A stretch of DNA of 64,000 nucleotides from JOPF136 sp963773835 (GTDB lineage: Bacteria; Acidobacteriota; Terriglobia; Acidiferrales; UBA7541). This document shows, in pieces, positions 62,658 through 64,000 of this stretch (positions are counted from its first letter, which is position 1; the number at the start of each line of letters is the position of its first letter). Location of the stretch: NCBI GenBank assembly GCA_963773835.1, contig CAVZCQ010000002.1, positions 248,001-312,000 on the forward strand. The letters run 5' to 3'. A model generated the notes under the pieces. It did not search any database and had not been told where the DNA came from. It saw nothing but the letters and a program-made list of their open reading frames with translations. A program made the position numbers and the translations under genes.

Positions 62658-63075
62658 CGCCAGACTCACCATTCAACAGTGGTTGTCGCGAGTCCGTCAG
62701 AGCAAGGAACTGACATCCCTTGCGCTTACAGACACCGAACGCACGGCTCATCTGCCCGAGATCTTAAGGGACATCATCGGGCGTCTGCGCGGGACACGCG
62801 TCATAGAGGCAATCGCCAGATCTTCTCCCGCGGCGGCGGCACACGGCGAGCTCCGCTTTCAGCAGGGCTATAGTGCACCTCTGATCGTGCAGGAGTCGCG
62901 AATCCTGCAGGTGAGCATCTTTGAGACCATCCAACGCAACCTGGCCAGTGTGGATTTCAGTTCGATCCTGCCGGACATCATGCTCATCGCGGACGAGGTG
63001 GACGCCCAGTTGACGCAGTGCATTGAGAGCTTTTTGAGACTGCAGGGCAAACAGACAGCCGGAGCGACCGATTGA
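62572..63075 (+). CDS. C-terminal helical domain of the receiver protein (RsbRD_N-like)
   Basis: The real part of this frame begins at the C8 tract (about 62620; PPKQGAATILERDARLTIQQ) and runs to 63075. It is all-helical: WLSRVRQSKELTSLALTDTE, LPEILRDIIGRLRG, and LADEVDAQL-type C-terminal helices (seen as LIADEVDAQLTQCIESFL). This resembles the RsbRD N-terminal or globin-like sensor helices found with receivers, with modest certainty. The upstream portion (62572-62620) is out-of-frame receiver sequence. It could be expressed by frameshifting or be the result of a homopolymer error. Confidence 0.6.
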   Translation: MSSYAKERRNANLFRPPPKQGAATILERDARLTIQQWLSRVRQSKELTSLALTDTERTAHLPEILRDIIGRLRGTRVIEAIARSSPAAAAHGELRFQQGYSAPLIVQESRILQVSIFETIQRNLASVDFSSILPDIMLIADEVDAQLTQCIESFLRLQGKQTAGATD

Positions 63076-63462
63076 GAAGCGGCTCCCCCAGCGCGGTCTG
63101 ACTGCTTCTTCTTTTCCCTCAGCGGTACGATCGGCGCTTCTCCCAACTGCAGGGTGGGCGGCGTGAATCAACGCTGCGCCGTCAAACTGACCCAGGGCGC
63201 ATTGCAGTAATCGGCGCGGGGTCGCCGCCAGCAGAACTTTGCCGGCAGCGGGGAGAATTCCGTCCCTCGTCCTTCCGTCCCGCCTGCGCGCCCCGGCATC
63301 GAGTTGCCGGTTCATTGCAAGCCTCCCATTTGCTCCTTCCTTCCTCCTGCCCGGCCTAATCGAACTCTTCCCAATTGCCGATAAATAGAGCAAGGGCGAG
63401 CCCCAGGCCAGTGTTCGCCATACAAGCTTCCGTCGTGCGCTGGGCGAGGAAATTGGAAAGTG
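63076..63462. other. Intergenic region containing the second copy of the propeller gene 3' end
   Basis: 387 bp. It contains the 81-bp repeat at 63130-63210 and then about 250 bp without recognised content before the sensor kinase gene. Confidence 0.6.
63130..63210. repeat. 81-bp direct repeat, copy 2
   Basis: Copy of 61849-61929 with four substitutions, three of which are synonymous or conservative in the original frame (TIGASPNCRVGGVNQRCAV is retained, with TAA stop). It is preceded in the same frame by the TGA of the receiver protein's second frame. Confidence 0.93.
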
Positions 63463-64000
63463 ATGCTGAAACTGGAAAAGCCTCTCGGGGACACGTCGTC
63501 TGCCGGGGTAACTCCGCCTGCTTCGGAACTGATCGAGCAAACCCGCTCGAAGTCCCTCGCGGATGTCGCCCTCCAAACGGCAGTGATCTACGGCGTTCTA
63601 GCCGCCATCTGGATCCTGGCTTCGGACAAATTGCTGGTGGCTCTGGTCTCCGACCCCGTCATCATCGGCCGCATCGCCATCGCCAAAGGCTGGACCTTCG
63701 TCGCCGTCACTTCGCTCCTGCTCTTCGCCGGTCTGCGCCGCCAACTCCGCCGCTGGGAACAGGAAGCGGATGCGCGGCGCATCTCGGATCAGGAGCGCCG
63801 CAAGTGGGCCGACGCCTTCGAACATTGCGCCCATGGGATTGCGCTTCACGTTCCACATTCAATTCGGATTCTGGCCTGCAATCCCGCCTTTGCCCGGATG
63901 CAAGGCAAGACGGTGGAGGAAATTACCGGCTCTTCCGCCCTGGAACTGTTCGACCCCGCCGCCCAACCCTATTTCCTGCACTCCTTGGACATTGCCGATC
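63463..64000 (+). CDS. Membrane PAS-domain sensor protein, probably histidine kinase (3' partial)
   Basis: The frame opens at ATG 63463 and runs off the window (179 residues seen). Two membrane segments (TAVIYGVLAAIWILASDKLL and GWTFVAVTSLLLFAGL) enclose a short periplasmic loop, followed by a helical linker and the start of a PAS domain (WADAFEHCAHGIALHVPHSI, NPAFARMQGKTVEEITGSSA). This opening is common in multi-PAS sensor histidine kinases. It is downstream of the receiver gene and may be its partner. Confidence 0.8.
   Translation, partial: MLKLEKPLGDTSSAGVTPPASELIEQTRSKSLADVALQTAVIYGVLAAIWILASDKLLVALVSDPVIIGRIAIAKGWTFVAVTSLLLFAGLRRQLRRWEQEADARRISDQERRKWADAFEHCAHGIALHVPHSIRILACNPAFARMQGKTVEEITGSSALELFDPAAQPYFLHSLDIAD

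Overview
The window is GC-rich, gene-dense chromosomal DNA, most likely from an uncultured or poorly described Acidobacteriota (Terriglobia-like). This is inferred from the mix of genes: a eukaryote-type Ser/Thr kinase with a TPR tail, a PP2C phosphatase and FHA protein beside a CHASE2 cyclase, an rpmF-plsX-fabD-fabG / acpP-fabF lipid cluster, an mreBCD-mrdA-rodA-rng cell-shape block, FecR-type surface proteins and a large RHS-repeat protein. No 16S gene is present, so the assignment is inference.

Layout. 0-4.4 kb: signalling genes (PP2C, FHA, CHASE2 cyclase) and a DUF4258/YgiT toxin-antitoxin pair set inside a duplicated cyclase 3' end. 4.4-10.1 kb (+): TPR membrane protein, dGTPase, YceD, rpmF, plsX, fabD, fabG. 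10.3-21.0 kb (-): an RHS island that splits the fatty-acid cluster. It holds a secreted FN3 protein, one full-length RHS protein, three orphan RHS C-terminal tips (a fourth variable end is the full-length protein's own), three homologous secreted partner proteins and a different final partner. 21.4-24.8 kb (+): acpP, fabF, etfB, etfA. 24.8-27.7 kb: orphan HigA, HicBA, then the membrane Fe-S oxidoreductase that probably takes ETF electrons to quinone. 27.9-36.1 kb: FecR protein, DUF374 acyltransferase, htrA-coaE-folD, M20 amidohydrolase, dodecin, DUF3500 protein. 36.3-50.1 kb (-): RNase E/G with a very large internal insert, rodA, mrdA, a MacAB-type exporter, mreD, mreC, mreB and a second FecR protein. 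50.3-54.4 kb: tRNA-Arg(CCT), a PEP-CTERM-like surface protein, a kinase-TPR protein. 54.4-57.4 kb: a phased motif array, a second small RHS-tip-like locus and a REP-associated transposase (RAYT) with its REPs. 57.5-64 kb (+): acyl-CoA synthetase and ketopantoate-reductase-like pair, a secreted propeller-like protein, a receiver protein split by a C8 tract, and the start of a PAS sensor kinase.

The most interesting part is the RHS island. Each variable Cys-rich RHS tip is followed 12-13 bp later by a secreted protein of about 250 residues. Tips 1 and 3 resemble each other, as do their partners, while tip 2 and partner 2 diverge together, which is the pattern expected of matched cassettes. The RHS-core sequence before each tip is nearly identical and starts at the stop codon of the preceding partner gene, so tips could be swapped into the single full-length RHS gene by recombination. 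A second theme is that two unrelated small modules (the TA pair and the receiver gene) are each bracketed by a direct repeat of the upstream gene's 3' end.
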